Of a DNA stretch of 64,000 nt, positions 16,390-25,635 are shown one piece after another. How positions within the stretch are numbered: the stretch's first letter is position 1; every line of letters begins with the position of its first letter. The translations under genes and the position numbers were made by a program. The notes below the pieces were generated by a model that did no database searches, was not told the origin of the DNA, and saw only the letters and a program-made list of their open reading frames with translations. This DNA is from Streptomyces sp. NBC_01264 (GTDB lineage Bacteria > Actinomycetota > Actinomycetes > Streptomycetales > Streptomycetaceae): positions 4,588,001-4,652,000 of the forward strand of contig NZ_JAPEOX010000001.1 of NCBI RefSeq assembly GCF_026340675.1, written 5' to 3'.

Positions 16390-16518
16390 GGGGGCGGGGT
16401 GGGGTGTTGGCCGGGACGTAAAGCGTGATTTGTGGCGCACAAAGAAGCCACAACTATCGAACGTCGGGGACAAGGCGCCTAAATCATGCAGTCCAGGCCA
16501 ACACCCCACCCCGCCCCC
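16390..16518. repeat. Structured inverted-repeat element (23-bp perfect arms)
   Basis: Perfect 23-bp arms at 16390–16412 and 16496–16518 enclose 83 bp of lower-GC sequence that itself folds. GCGTGATTT (16423–16431) pairs with AAATCATGC (16481–16489), and TTGTGGC (16430–16436) pairs with GCCACAA (16447–16453). No reading frame is supported. It could be a MITE-like insertion or a structured RNA. It lies in the 584-bp gap between tetR and trpF. Confidence 0.7.
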
Positions 16519-16559
16519 GGCACCGGCCCCCCACCGCAGCCAACCCGCCGCACCGGCCA

Positions 16560-16612
16560 ACCCCAGCCCCGCCGGCGTTTGAGGCGCAGGGGTCCGGGGA
16601 CTGGTCCCCGGC
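16560..16612 (-). repeat. Partial copy of the dispersed repeat
   Basis: A 'CGCCGGCGTTTGAGGCGC' core with adjacent GGGGTCCGGGGACTGGTCCC palindromic sequence, in the orientation opposite to copy A. It flanks the structured element together with copy A and sits just after the end of trpF. Confidence 0.6.
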
Positions 16613-16646
16613 AACGGCGCCGCCGCACCAAGACAGCCGCGGCGGC

Positions 16647-17252
16647 TCAGCCCACCCCTCGCGCCGCCGCGATGAAGGCCCGGATGAGATCCGGGGACTT
16701 AACCCCCCGCTCGCTCTCCACACCGCTGGAGACGTCCACACCCCAGGCACCGGTGACCGCAACGGCCTCCCCCACGTTGCCCGGGGTCAGCCCGCCCGCC
16801 AGCAGCCAGCGGCCCTCGGGGGCCGTGAACTCCGCCGAGCCCCAGTTCCACGGCTTGCCGGAGCCGGGGTCCGGGGCGTCGAGGAGCAGCAGGTCCTCCC
16901 CGTACTCCCCGCAGCGCGACACGGGCCGCGCCGTCGCCCGCAGCAGGGTGCGTCCCTCCGCGCGCAGCGCCGCGAAGTCCTCCGGGCCCTCCTCGCCGTG
17001 CAGCTGCACGCCCCGTACGCCGCTCTCCTCGGCGAAGCGCCGCACCTCGGCGACGGACTGCCCCCGGAACACCCCCACGGTGAGCACCCCGTCGGGCACG
17101 TGCCCGATGAGCTCCCGCGCCGTCCCGGCGTCGACCGTACGCGGGCTGCCGGGCGCGAACACGAACCCGACGGCGTCGGCCCCGGCGGCCACGGCCACCT
17201 CGACGTCCCGGGCGGTCTTCAGACCGCAGATCTTCACAAAGGGATCGCTCAT
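16647..17252 (-). CDS. trpF: Phosphoribosylanthranilate isomerase
   Basis: 201 residues of a TIM-barrel isomerase with TrpF signatures: 'FVKICGL' (catalytic Cys), 'ADAVGFVFAPGSPR', 'GVQLHGEE', 'LLLDA' (catalytic Asp), 'GKPWNWG', 'LAGGLTPGNV' and 'GVDVSSGVE'. It converts N-phosphoribosylanthranilate to CdRP in tryptophan synthesis. No other trp gene is near. Many streptomycetes rely on bifunctional PriA, so a dedicated trpF is notable. ATG 17252 was chosen; a TTG at 17264 with an upstream GGGGG is an alternative. Confidence 0.85.
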   Translation of the reverse strand: MSDPFVKICGLKTARDVEVAVAAGADAVGFVFAPGSPRTVDAGTARELIGHVPDGVLTVGVFRGQSVAEVRRFAEESGVRGVQLHGEEGPEDFAALRAEGRTLLRATARPVSRCGEYGEDLLLLDAPDPGSGKPWNWGSAEFTAPEGRWLLAGGLTPGNVGEAVAVTGAWGVDVSSGVESERGVKSPDLIRAFIAAARGVG

Positions 17253-17385
17253 GTCGCCAGTCAACCAAAGGCCCCCGATCGGTGGTGATCCGTCTCGGCA
17301 CCCGGGCGCGACCGCCCACGCGCCGCTAGCCTGGAACCAGGCTCACGCCCAGTACACGGCACGCCACGCCACGCGGAGGACGACG

Positions 17386-17967
17386 GTGACGATCATGATC
17401 GACCGGGCCACACCCATAGAGGCGACGTATCCACCGTCATTCGAGACTCTCCTGCACACGGTCGCGGAGATGGACACACCAGTCGGCTTCAAGGCCGAGC
17501 TCATCCGGGGGAAGATCGTCGTGTCGCCGTTCTCCACGCTGCGCTACCTGCGCAGCATGCGTGCGCTTCGTGAGCAGCTCAAGGCCCATGCTCCCGAGGG
17601 GTACATCACCGAGACCTCGCCCATCCTCTTCCGGTTCCCCGCCGCAGAGCGAGCCTACGGACCCGACCTGTTCGTCGCAGACGAGGCTGCCTTCGACGAG
17701 GAGGGCCGTCACGCGGACAGTGCGGCCCTGTCCCTGGTCGCCGAGTTCACTTCCGTATCCACCACGGACGCGGACTGGAACGAAAAGCTGGAAGTGTACG
17801 GCCGGCTGGTCCCCGTGTATCTGGTCGTCGACATGCAGGAGAAGGAGATCACCTGCTTCTCGGACCCCTCGCCGCACGGTTACCGCTTCCGTAAGACGGT
17901 GTCTTTCGGCAAGGACCTGCACGTGCCCGAGCCCTTCGACTGCACCGTCGACACCTCCACGTTCTGA
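17386..17967 (+). CDS. Uma2-family (DUF820) putative endonuclease
   Basis: 193 residues with the Uma2 fold: 'FKAELIRGKIVVSPF', 'AYGPDLFVADEAAF' (PD), 'LSLVAEFTSVSTTDADWNEK' (ExT…K) and 'PVYLVVDMQEKEITCF'. The GTG at 17386 is five bases after GGAGGA; an ATG nine bases later is the alternative. It is only moderately similar to the copy at 11.2 kb. The function of chromosomal Uma2 proteins in Streptomyces is unknown. A CCGAGGGC/GCCCTCGG hairpin follows the stop. Confidence 0.82.
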   Translation: MTIMIDRATPIEATYPPSFETLLHTVAEMDTPVGFKAELIRGKIVVSPFSTLRYLRSMRALREQLKAHAPEGYITETSPILFRFPAAERAYGPDLFVADEAAFDEEGRHADSAALSLVAEFTSVSTTDADWNEKLEVYGRLVPVYLVVDMQEKEITCFSDPSPHGYRFRKTVSFGKDLHVPEPFDCTVDTSTF

Positions 17968-18073
17968 AACGCCCGAGGGCGACCCCCCCTCCGTCAGGAG
18001 AGGATGCCGCCCTCGGTACGTACTACGTGGTGCGAACAGCCGATCTACCTACGGGCCGGAGCCCGGGGGTGGA

Positions 18074-19825
<1,752 letters not shown>

Positions 19826-19852
19826 TCAGCACTCTCACCCGGAGAGTGCTAA
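19826..19852. promoter_or_regulatory. CIRCE operator 1 (HrcA site)
   Basis: AGCACTC – nine bases – GAGTGCTAA matches CIRCE (TTAGCACTC-N9-GAGTGCTAA) apart from the first bases. It lies 130 bp upstream of groEL2. Confidence 0.9.
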
Positions 19853-19861
19853 CGCCAATGA

Positions 19862-19888
19862 TTAGCACTCGACCCCCCCGAGTGCAAG
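19862..19888. promoter_or_regulatory. CIRCE operator 2 (HrcA site)
   Basis: TTAGCACTC – nine bases – GAGTGCAAG is a second CIRCE with a perfect left arm, nine bases beyond the first. Tandem CIRCE elements imply tight heat-shock repression. Confidence 0.88.
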
Positions 19889-19948
19889 CGGCTTCGGGCA
19901 ACCCGGGATGAACACCCGGACGCCGCAAGGGCCCGGGAGCCGCCACGC

Positions 19949-19990
19949 ACGAGGGGCCCCCATCCCGTGTCCAGGATGTGGGCCCCTCGT
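19949..19990. terminator. Hairpin terminator downstream of cold-shock gene
   Basis: 17-bp arms with one mismatch (ACGAGGGGCCC…GGGCCCCTCGT) enclose an eight-base loop, between the cold-shock stop and the groEL2 promoter. There is no T-tract, as usual in Streptomyces. Confidence 0.75.
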
Positions 19991-20072
19991 ACATATGCCG
20001 TTGTGCCGTTGTGCCGTCGTGCGCGGCCGCTGTGCGTGACCGCGTACGTGTCGGTGGTCGATCGCGGTCGGA

Positions 20073-20279
20073 CTAGCCGGCGGCGAGCTTGACCATATCC
20101 GCCTGCGGACCCTTCTGGCCCTGCGAGATCTCGAACTCGACCCGCTGACCCTCTTCAAGGGTGCGGTACCCGTCCATCTGGATGGCGCTGTAGTGGACGA
20201 ACACATCCGCACCACCGTCGACCGCGATGAAGCCGTAGCCCTTCTCCGCGTTGAACCACTTGACGGTGCCCTGAGCCAT
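20073..20279 (-). CDS. Cold-shock domain protein (CspA family)
   Basis: 68 residues forming a single OB-fold cold-shock domain with both RNA-binding motifs, 'KGYGFI' and 'DVFVHYSAI'. It binds single-stranded nucleic acids as an RNA chaperone. ATG 20279 follows GGGGAG. A long leader precedes it, with a possible −10/−35 at 20369–20396 and a palindrome further up; csp genes commonly have regulatory leaders. Its position beside groEL2 is conserved in Streptomyces. Confidence 0.95.
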   Translation of the reverse strand: MAQGTVKWFNAEKGYGFIAVDGGADVFVHYSAIQMDGYRTLEEGQRVEFEISQGQKGPQADMVKLAAG

Positions 20280-20368
20280 GCCTAACTCCCCTATTACTGG
20301 CCCTTGCGCGGGACCGCACTTCGCGATCCCGGGTCAGAACTTGCGCCGGAACGCCTCGACCGGGGCTG

Positions 20369-20396
20369 AATGTATCCGCACGGCTGCTGTCTGCAA
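20369..20396 (-). promoter_or_regulatory. Possible promoter of the cold-shock gene
   Basis: On the minus strand, TTGCAG (20396–20391) and TACATT (20374–20369) are spaced 16 bp apart, which would give a leader of about 80 nt. Assigned by eye only. Confidence 0.35.
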
Positions 20397-20516
20397 CAGG
20401 TCATTCCGACGAGAATTCTGGACACGGCAAAAGATTGAAATAGGGTGAAAACCCGGAATATTCCTGGGCAACTCGGGCCGGACAAACCACACCAAGGGCC
20501 CATAGCGCACTTGCAT

Positions 20517-20533
20517 GTTGACTCAATGTCAAC
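20517..20533. promoter_or_regulatory. Perfect inverted repeat containing a TTGACA box
   Basis: GTTGAC and GTCAAC arms around five bases. On the minus strand the site contains a consensus TTGACA −35 hexamer directed toward the cold-shock gene, ~240 bp away. It could be an operator of a second, distal promoter. Confidence 0.4.
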
Positions 20534-20611
20534 CCTCCCGCGGCCCGCTCATATGCGGCGGGCAAGAACAGCGGAGGGGACTTCCCCAACTCTACCGCGC
20601 CCAACCCAGCA

Positions 20612-20649
20612 GAATTGCCCCCTCCGTTTGGTAACGGAGGGGGCAATTC
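20612..20649. terminator. Strong hairpin terminator of the thrC-like/sulfur-carrier operon
   Basis: Perfect 17-bp arms (GAATTGCCCCCTCCGTT and complement) with a four-base TGGT loop lie 59 bp past the sulfur-carrier stop. This ends the riboswitch-controlled operon and separates it from the cold-shock promoter. Confidence 0.88.
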
Positions 20650-20707
20650 AGTTACTGCGAGGTCTTACGAAGGCCGCACGACGGCCGTACGAGGGCTGCC
20701 GGAAGGT

Positions 20708-20986
20708 TCAGCAGCCGCCCGCGACGGCGGGGATGATCGAGATGCCGGCGCCGTCCGGGGTGGACGTCTGCAGTCCGCCCTCGAAGCGCACGTCGTCGTC
20801 GTTGACGTAGACGTTGACGAAGCGGCGCAGCTTGCCCTGGTCGTCCAGGACGCGCGCGGCGATGCCGGGGTGGTTGGCCTCCAGCGACTGGATGACCTCT
20901 TCGAGGGTCGCGCCCTCGGCGGCGACCTCGGCCTGGCCGCCGGTGTAGGTGCGCAGGATGGTGGGGATGCGGACGTTGACGCTCAT
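20708..20986 (-). CDS. MoaD/ThiS-family sulfur carrier protein ending in Gly-Gly-Cys
   Basis: 92 residues with a ubiquitin-like beta-grasp fold: 'VNVRIPTILRTYTGG', 'LEEVIQSLEANHPGIAARV', 'FVNVYVNDDDVRFEGG', and C-terminus 'SIIPAVAGGC'. Sulfur carriers are adenylated and thiocarboxylated on a terminal Gly-Gly. Here one cysteine follows, so a peptidase (JAMM/Mec+ type in related systems such as QbsE/QbsD) must presumably remove it. The gene is 37 bp downstream of the thrC-like gene and shares its SAM riboswitch. I infer sulfur delivery to that enzyme, as CysO delivers sulfur to CysM. No JAMM or E1-like gene is in the window. Confidence 0.88.
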   Translation of the reverse strand: MSVNVRIPTILRTYTGGQAEVAAEGATLEEVIQSLEANHPGIAARVLDDQGKLRRFVNVYVNDDDVRFEGGLQTSTPDGAGISIIPAVAGGC

Positions 20987-21023
20987 GGCGCTACTGCCTT
21001 TCCGGTGTGCAGGGAGAAAGAGA

Positions 21024-22325
21024 TCAGGCCAGGTTGGCGGCGCGGAACGCGTCCAGGCTGGGGCGGATGGTGGCGGTCTGGCCACCACCTTCGGCCACCG
21101 CCTCCAGGGTCTTGAGGCCGTCACCGGTGTTCAGGATCACGGTGGTCAGCGTGGGGTCGAGCTGCCCGTTCTCGACGAGCTTCTTCGTCACTCCGACGGT
21201 CACGCCGCCCGCGGTCTCGGCGAAGATGCCCTCGGTCTGGGCGAGGAGCTTGATGGCCTCGACGACCTGCTCGTCGTTGACGTCCTCGACGAACCCGCCG
21301 GTGCGGCGCGCGATGTCCAGGACGTACGGGCCGTCCGCCGGGTTGCCGATGGCCAGCGACTTGGCGATGGTGTTCGGCTTCTGCGGGCGCACCACCTCGT
21401 GACCGGCCTTGAAGGCGGTCGAGACGGGCGAGCAGCCCTCGGCCTGGGCACCGAAGATCTTGTACGGCTTGTCCTCGACGAGGCCGAGCTTGATCAGCTC
21501 CTGCAGACCCTTGTCGATCTTCGTGAGCTGCGAGCCGGACGCGATCGGGATGACGATCTGGTCGGGCAGCTGCCAGCCGAGCTGCTCGCAGATCTCGTAT
21601 GCCAGGGTCTTGGAGCCCTCGCCGTAGTACGGGCGCAGGTTGACGTTGACGAAGCCCCAGCCCTCGCCCAGCGGGTCGCCGATGAGCTCGGAGCAGAAGC
21701 GGTTGACGTCGTCGTAGTTGCCCTCGATGCCGACCAGGTCGCCACCGTAGACACCGGCCATGACGACCTTGCCCTGCTCCAGGTCGTGCGGGATGAACAC
21801 GCAGGAGCGGAAGCCGGCACGGGCGGCCGCGGCGCCGACGGCGCCGGCCAGGTTGCCGGTGGAGGAGCAGGACAGGGTGGTGAAGCCGAAGGCGCGGGCG
21901 GCCTCGACGGCGATGGCCACGACGCGGTCCTTGAAGGAGTGCGTCGGGTTGCCGGAGTCGTCCTTGACGTACAGCTTGCCGGTGACGCCGAGCTCCTTGG
22001 CCAGGTTGGCCGCGTCCACGAGCTTGGTGAAGCCGGGGTTCAGGCTCGGCTTGGAGGCCACGTCCGCCGGGACGGGCAGCAGCGGCGCGTAGCGCCAGAT
22101 GTTGTTCGGGCCGGCCTCGATGGCGGCGCGCAGGGCTTCCGGGTCACCGAGGGGCAGCTCGTAGGCGACTTCGAGCGGTCCGAAGCACTCGGCGCAGGCG
22201 AAGATCGGGCCGAGCTCGAAGCGGGTACCGCACTCACGACAGGAAAGGCCGGTGGCGGGACCGAGATCGACAGAGGTGCTCGAAACAGTGGTTTCGGCAG
22301 AGGTTGCGACAGACTGTGCAGCCAT
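21024..22325 (-). CDS. thrC: Threonine synthase-family PLP enzyme (candidate O-phosphohomoserine-dependent homocysteine synthase)
   Basis: 433 residues. An N-terminal zinc-ribbon-like segment ('LSCRECGTRFELGPIFACAEC', split CxxC pairs) precedes a threonine-synthase-like PLP domain. The Schiff-base lysine is in 'NPTHSFKDR', with 'SCSSTGNLAGAVGAAAAR' and 'VIPIASGSQLTK' loops. It would be annotated threonine synthase. However, it sits behind a SAM-I riboswitch and before a sulfur carrier, a context for homocysteine rather than threonine synthesis. I recall a report of an O-phosphohomoserine route to methionine in Streptomyces using a ThrC-like enzyme, but cannot verify it here. ATG 22325 is preceded by GAGGAGA. 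Confidence 0.88.
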   Translation of the reverse strand: MAAQSVATSAETTVSSTSVDLGPATGLSCRECGTRFELGPIFACAECFGPLEVAYELPLGDPEALRAAIEAGPNNIWRYAPLLPVPADVASKPSLNPGFTKLVDAANLAKELGVTGKLYVKDDSGNPTHSFKDRVVAIAVEAARAFGFTTLSCSSTGNLAGAVGAAAARAGFRSCVFIPHDLEQGKVVMAGVYGGDLVGIEGNYDDVNRFCSELIGDPLGEGWGFVNVNLRPYYGEGSKTLAYEICEQLGWQLPDQIVIPIASGSQLTKIDKGLQELIKLGLVEDKPYKIFGAQAEGCSPVSTAFKAGHEVVRPQKPNTIAKSLAIGNPADGPYVLDIARRTGGFVEDVNDEQVVEAIKLLAQTEGIFAETAGGVTVGVTKKLVENGQLDPTLTTVILNTGDGLKTLEAVAEGGGQTATIRPSLDAFRAANLA

Positions 22326-22350
22326 GATGGCGAGGCCCTTTCTCCTCATC

Positions 22351-22375
22351 TTCCCCATGGCGCACTTCGCCATGA
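22351..22375 (-). promoter_or_regulatory. Expression-platform hairpin of the SAM riboswitch
   Basis: CATGGCG and CGCCATG form a perfect hairpin around AAGTG, between the aptamer and the start. Its first arm overlaps the 3' strand of the predicted P1 helix, so the two folds should compete. It lies close to the GAGGAGA ribosome-binding region. Confidence 0.55.
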
Positions 22376-22512
22376 GACGGAATTGGCACCTTCCCTAGCC
22401 GGGGACCTCGCTGCGGCGCTGGAATGCGCGATCGCGAGACCGACTGGAGGGTTGCCGGGGCTTCAACGGGCCGTGTCCCTCTGCCCCTCTGGATGAGCGG
22501 TATGGCACCGGC
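22365..22512 (-). ncRNA. SAM-I (S-box) riboswitch
   Basis: Read on the minus strand, the segment has S-box blocks in order: CTCATCCAGAG, then AGAGGGACACGGCCC, TTGAAGCCCCGGCAACC, and 3' GAAGGTGCCAATTCC. These match the SAM-I core (kink-turn, SAM-binding J/P3 and P4 elements) closely. A P1 closing stem is possible between GCCAT near 22505 and ATGGC near 22370. It lies directly upstream of the thrC-like gene, so high SAM should switch the thrC-like/sulfur-carrier operon off. Confidence 0.9.
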
Positions 22513-22538
22513 ACACGCGCTCTATGGCGCGCCGGTGC
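22505..22538. repeat. Hairpin upstream of the riboswitch
   Basis: GCACCGGC and GCCGGTGC arms flank an ~18-base loop at the 5' edge of the aptamer. It may be an extra leader helix or lie in the promoter zone between the divergent thrC-like and gpgS genes. Confidence 0.5.
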
Positions 22539-22635
22539 GTTTGTACGCGGGCCCCCCGGCATGCGGTGGGCCATCGCGTTGTTCAAGACTGTAACCGAAG
22601 GTCCGGGGGGTTGAGACAGCCGTCCGAACCGCGAG

Positions 22636-23673
22636 ATGGATCACAATTCGGTCCAAACCAGTGAACGATCAGTGAAGAACCAGGGAGTGCTGAAGGTGCT
22701 GGAAGAGGTGGAGCGCTGGTTGGCAGACCGCTCCTGGTCCGCCGCCGACCGACCGCTCGGCCAGCTGCTTTCCGCCAAGCGGGCAGCGGGGAACACGGTG
22801 AGCGTGGTGTTGCCGGCGCTGAACGAGGAGGCGACGGTCGGCGCGATCGTCGAGGTGATCCGGCGCGATCTGATCGAGGGCCTGCCGGTGCCGCTGGTGG
22901 ACGAGCTCGTCGTGATCGACTCGGGCTCCACGGACCGCACTGCGGAGGTCGCCGCCAAGGCCGGGGCCCGGGTGGTGCACCGCGACGAGGTCCTCCCGCG
23001 GATCCCGGCGCTCCCCGGCAAGGGCGAGGTGCTGTGGCGCTCGCTGCTGGCCACCACCGGGGACATCGTCTGCTTCGTGGACGCCGACCTGCGCGATTTC
23101 TCGGCCGCCTTCGTCTCGGGGATCGTCGGCCCGCTGCTGACCGATCCGGACGTGCGGTTCGTCAAGGCGATGTACGACCGCCCCCTGGGCCAGGAGTTTG
23201 AGGGCCTCTCCTCCGCCAAGGCCCACGGCCAGGGCGGCCGGGTCACGGAGCTGGTGGCCCGTCCCCTGCTCAACCTGCACTGGCCGCAGCTGGCCGGCTT
23301 CGTCCAGCCGCTGGGCGGCGAGTACGCCGTACGCCGCGAGCTGCTGGAGCGGCTGCCGTTCCCCGTGGGCTACGGGGTCGAGCTGGGGCTGCTGGTGGAC
23401 GCGCTGCACACGGCCGGGCTGGACGCACTGGCCCAGGTGGACGTGGGCGTCCGGCTGCACCGCCACCAGGACGGCCAGGCCCTGGGCCGGATGGCCGCGG
23501 CGATCTACCGCACGGCGCAGGTCCGGCTCTCGCGCGGACACCTCGTACGCCCCGAGCTGACGCAGTTCGAGCGCGGCCCGGAGGGGTTCGTACCGCACAC
23601 CTACGCGGTGGACACCGAGGAGCGGCCTCCGATGCGGGACATCGAGGAGTACGCGCGCCGTCGCGTGGCGTAA
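22636..23673 (+). CDS. gpgS: Glucosyl-3-phosphoglycerate synthase (GT81)
   Basis: 345 residues of a retaining GT-A glycosyltransferase: 'TVSVVLPALNEEATVGAIV' nucleotide-binding start, 'VIDSGSTDRT', metal-binding 'CFVDADLRDF', and 'FVQPLGGEYAVRRELLERLPF'. It transfers glucose from a nucleotide sugar to 3-phosphoglycerate, the first step toward glucosylglycerate or methylglucose polymers. It lies next to otsA across the surface-protein gene. ATG 22636 was used; GTG 22696 with an upstream GGGAG gives a form 20 residues shorter and is a real alternative. Confidence 0.87.
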   Translation: MDHNSVQTSERSVKNQGVLKVLEEVERWLADRSWSAADRPLGQLLSAKRAAGNTVSVVLPALNEEATVGAIVEVIRRDLIEGLPVPLVDELVVIDSGSTDRTAEVAAKAGARVVHRDEVLPRIPALPGKGEVLWRSLLATTGDIVCFVDADLRDFSAAFVSGIVGPLLTDPDVRFVKAMYDRPLGQEFEGLSSAKAHGQGGRVTELVARPLLNLHWPQLAGFVQPLGGEYAVRRELLERLPFPVGYGVELGLLVDALHTAGLDALAQVDVGVRLHRHQDGQALGRMAAAIYRTAQVRLSRGHLVRPELTQFERGPEGFVPHTYAVDTEERPPMRDIEEYARRRVA

Positions 23674-23710
23674 CGTCCGATCCATCCCCTATCGGGCTAA
23701 TTTCCCCCTC

Positions 23711-25599
23711 ATGGGGTTCATACGTTTCAGACATGCCAGAACTGCCAGACATGTATCCAGACATGTCTGGGGATCCGCCCTCGCGGTGGCCGGCGGCGCG
23801 GCGCTGCTGCTCGGCTCGCTGAGCGGACCGGCCGCCGCGGAGGTGGTCTCCCCCTTCGAGAAGGCTACGACGAGGCGCTCTACGGGGACTTCGTCACGGT
23901 CGGCAACACGGTGATGGGGTGCCCCCAGGCACCGCCCGCCGAGGCCGCCGAGTGCGCCGAGTGCGCCGAGTGCGCCGAGGTCCAGCGCGGCGGGGGCACG
24001 AAGAACAACAACGACTTCGTCGCCCGCCCGGTGGACGCGGCCGGACTGGGGACCCCCACGGGCACCTCCGGCAGTGCCCGGCTCACCGTGCCCCCGGGCG
24101 CGCAGGTGGCGTACGCGCGGCTCTTCTGGGGCGGCAACAACGGCACCTACAAGCTCGGCTCGAACCTCATCAAGCGCTGCGACGTCTCCGGCGGGGACGC
24201 GGTCCCCGGTCCCGGCGAGCCGCTGACCACCCGCCCGGTCATCAAGGTCGGCTCGGCCGCCGCCCGCCCGGCGACCCTGTCGAACATGGTCGAGGACCCG
24301 CCGCGGACGGGCGGCCCGCACTACTACACGGGCGAGTCCGACGTCACCGCCGCCTTCGCGGACGTGGCCATCGGCTCCCCGGTGACCGTCGCCGTGGGCA
24401 ACGTCTGGGCCCCGCGCGGGCGAGGCTGCGTGGCCGGCTGGTCCCTGACGGTCGTGTACGCGTACCCCGGACCGAACGAGCACGCGCCCGAACGGCGCAA
24501 CGTCTACGTCTACGGCGGCCACGCGCTCCAGCGCTCGGCCGACCCCGACACCACGGTCCGTGTCAAGGGCTTCTACCGCACCGGCGACGGCCCGGTCCGG
24601 GCGAGCGCGACGGCGTACGAGGGCGACCGGAGCACCAAGGGCGACCAGTTCCGGGTGAACGGCGCGAACATCGCCGACCCCGCCAACGGGGCGACCGACA
24701 ACTTCTTCACCAGCTCGGCCGACGGCTCGCTGGAGCCGAAGCACGCCAACAACCTGAGCATCGACGCGAAGTCCTTCGACGTCCCGGCGACGGCGCTGCC
24801 GCCCGGGGCCACCGCCGCCGACCTGACGTTCCGCACGCGCGGGGACACGTACGTCATCTCGCAGTTCGCGCTGGCCGTGCCGGTGCCGGACCTGGAGGTG
24901 AGGAAGACCGCCTCGCCCGCGAAGGCGGTCGCGCCCGGTGACACGGTGACCTACACGATCACCGCGAAGAACATCAGCAGCCTGGACTACCCGGACGCGA
25001 AGCTGACGGACGACCTCACCGAGCTGCTGGACGACGCCGCCTTCGACGGGGTGGTGACGGCGGACCTCGGCTCGGCCGCGTACACGGCGCCGAAGCTGAC
25101 CTGGACGGGCGACGTCCCGAAGGGGAAGACCGCGACGATCACCTACGAGGTGAAGGTCAACGACCCGCTGACCGGCGACGGCAAGCTGACGAACCACGTG
25201 GTCGCGCAGAGCGGCCGCACCAACTGCGAGGACGACTCGAAGGACCCGGCCTGCGCACCGGCCCCGCCGGTGATCACACCCCCGGACCCGTCACCGTCAC
25301 CGTCACCGTCGACCTCGCCGTCGCCGTCGCCCTCGACCAGCCCGTCACCGTCGCCGAGCACGTCGCCGTCCCCATCCACCTCACCCACCACACCCACATC
25401 CCCCACCACTCAGCAGCCGCGACCGCTGCCGGAGAACCCGGTGGACCCGGGGGCGGGCTCTACGGTCTCCCCGGGCGGGAACCTGGCCACCACCGGCTCC
25501 GACGGGCGGCAGCTGTGGCTGATGGGCACGGCGGCCGCCACGCTCACGGCACTCGGCGGTGTGGTCTTCCTCTCGGTACGGCGGACGCGCAGGCGCTGA
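23711..25599 (+). pseudogene. Frameshifted LAxTG-anchored surface protein with DUF11-like repeat
   Basis: The signal peptide ('WGSALAVAGGAALLLGSLSG') starts in one frame at 23711 and reads to 'VVSPFEK'. The continuation 'YDEALYGDFVTVGNTVMGC' is in another frame, so one base is lost or gained near 23862. The mature part has an (AEC)3 repeat, a beta-rich domain, a DUF11-like segment ('LEVRKTASPAKAVAPGDTVT'), a Pro/Ser/Thr wall spanner, and a sortase signal 'NLATTGSDG' plus helix and 'RRTRRR'. LAxTG suits a class E sortase. The single-base scar could be a sequencing error or phase variation. Confidence 0.75.
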
Positions 25600-25635
25600 C
25601 GTTTGACCGGAGGCGAGGCGGGCTAGGTTCGCCGC

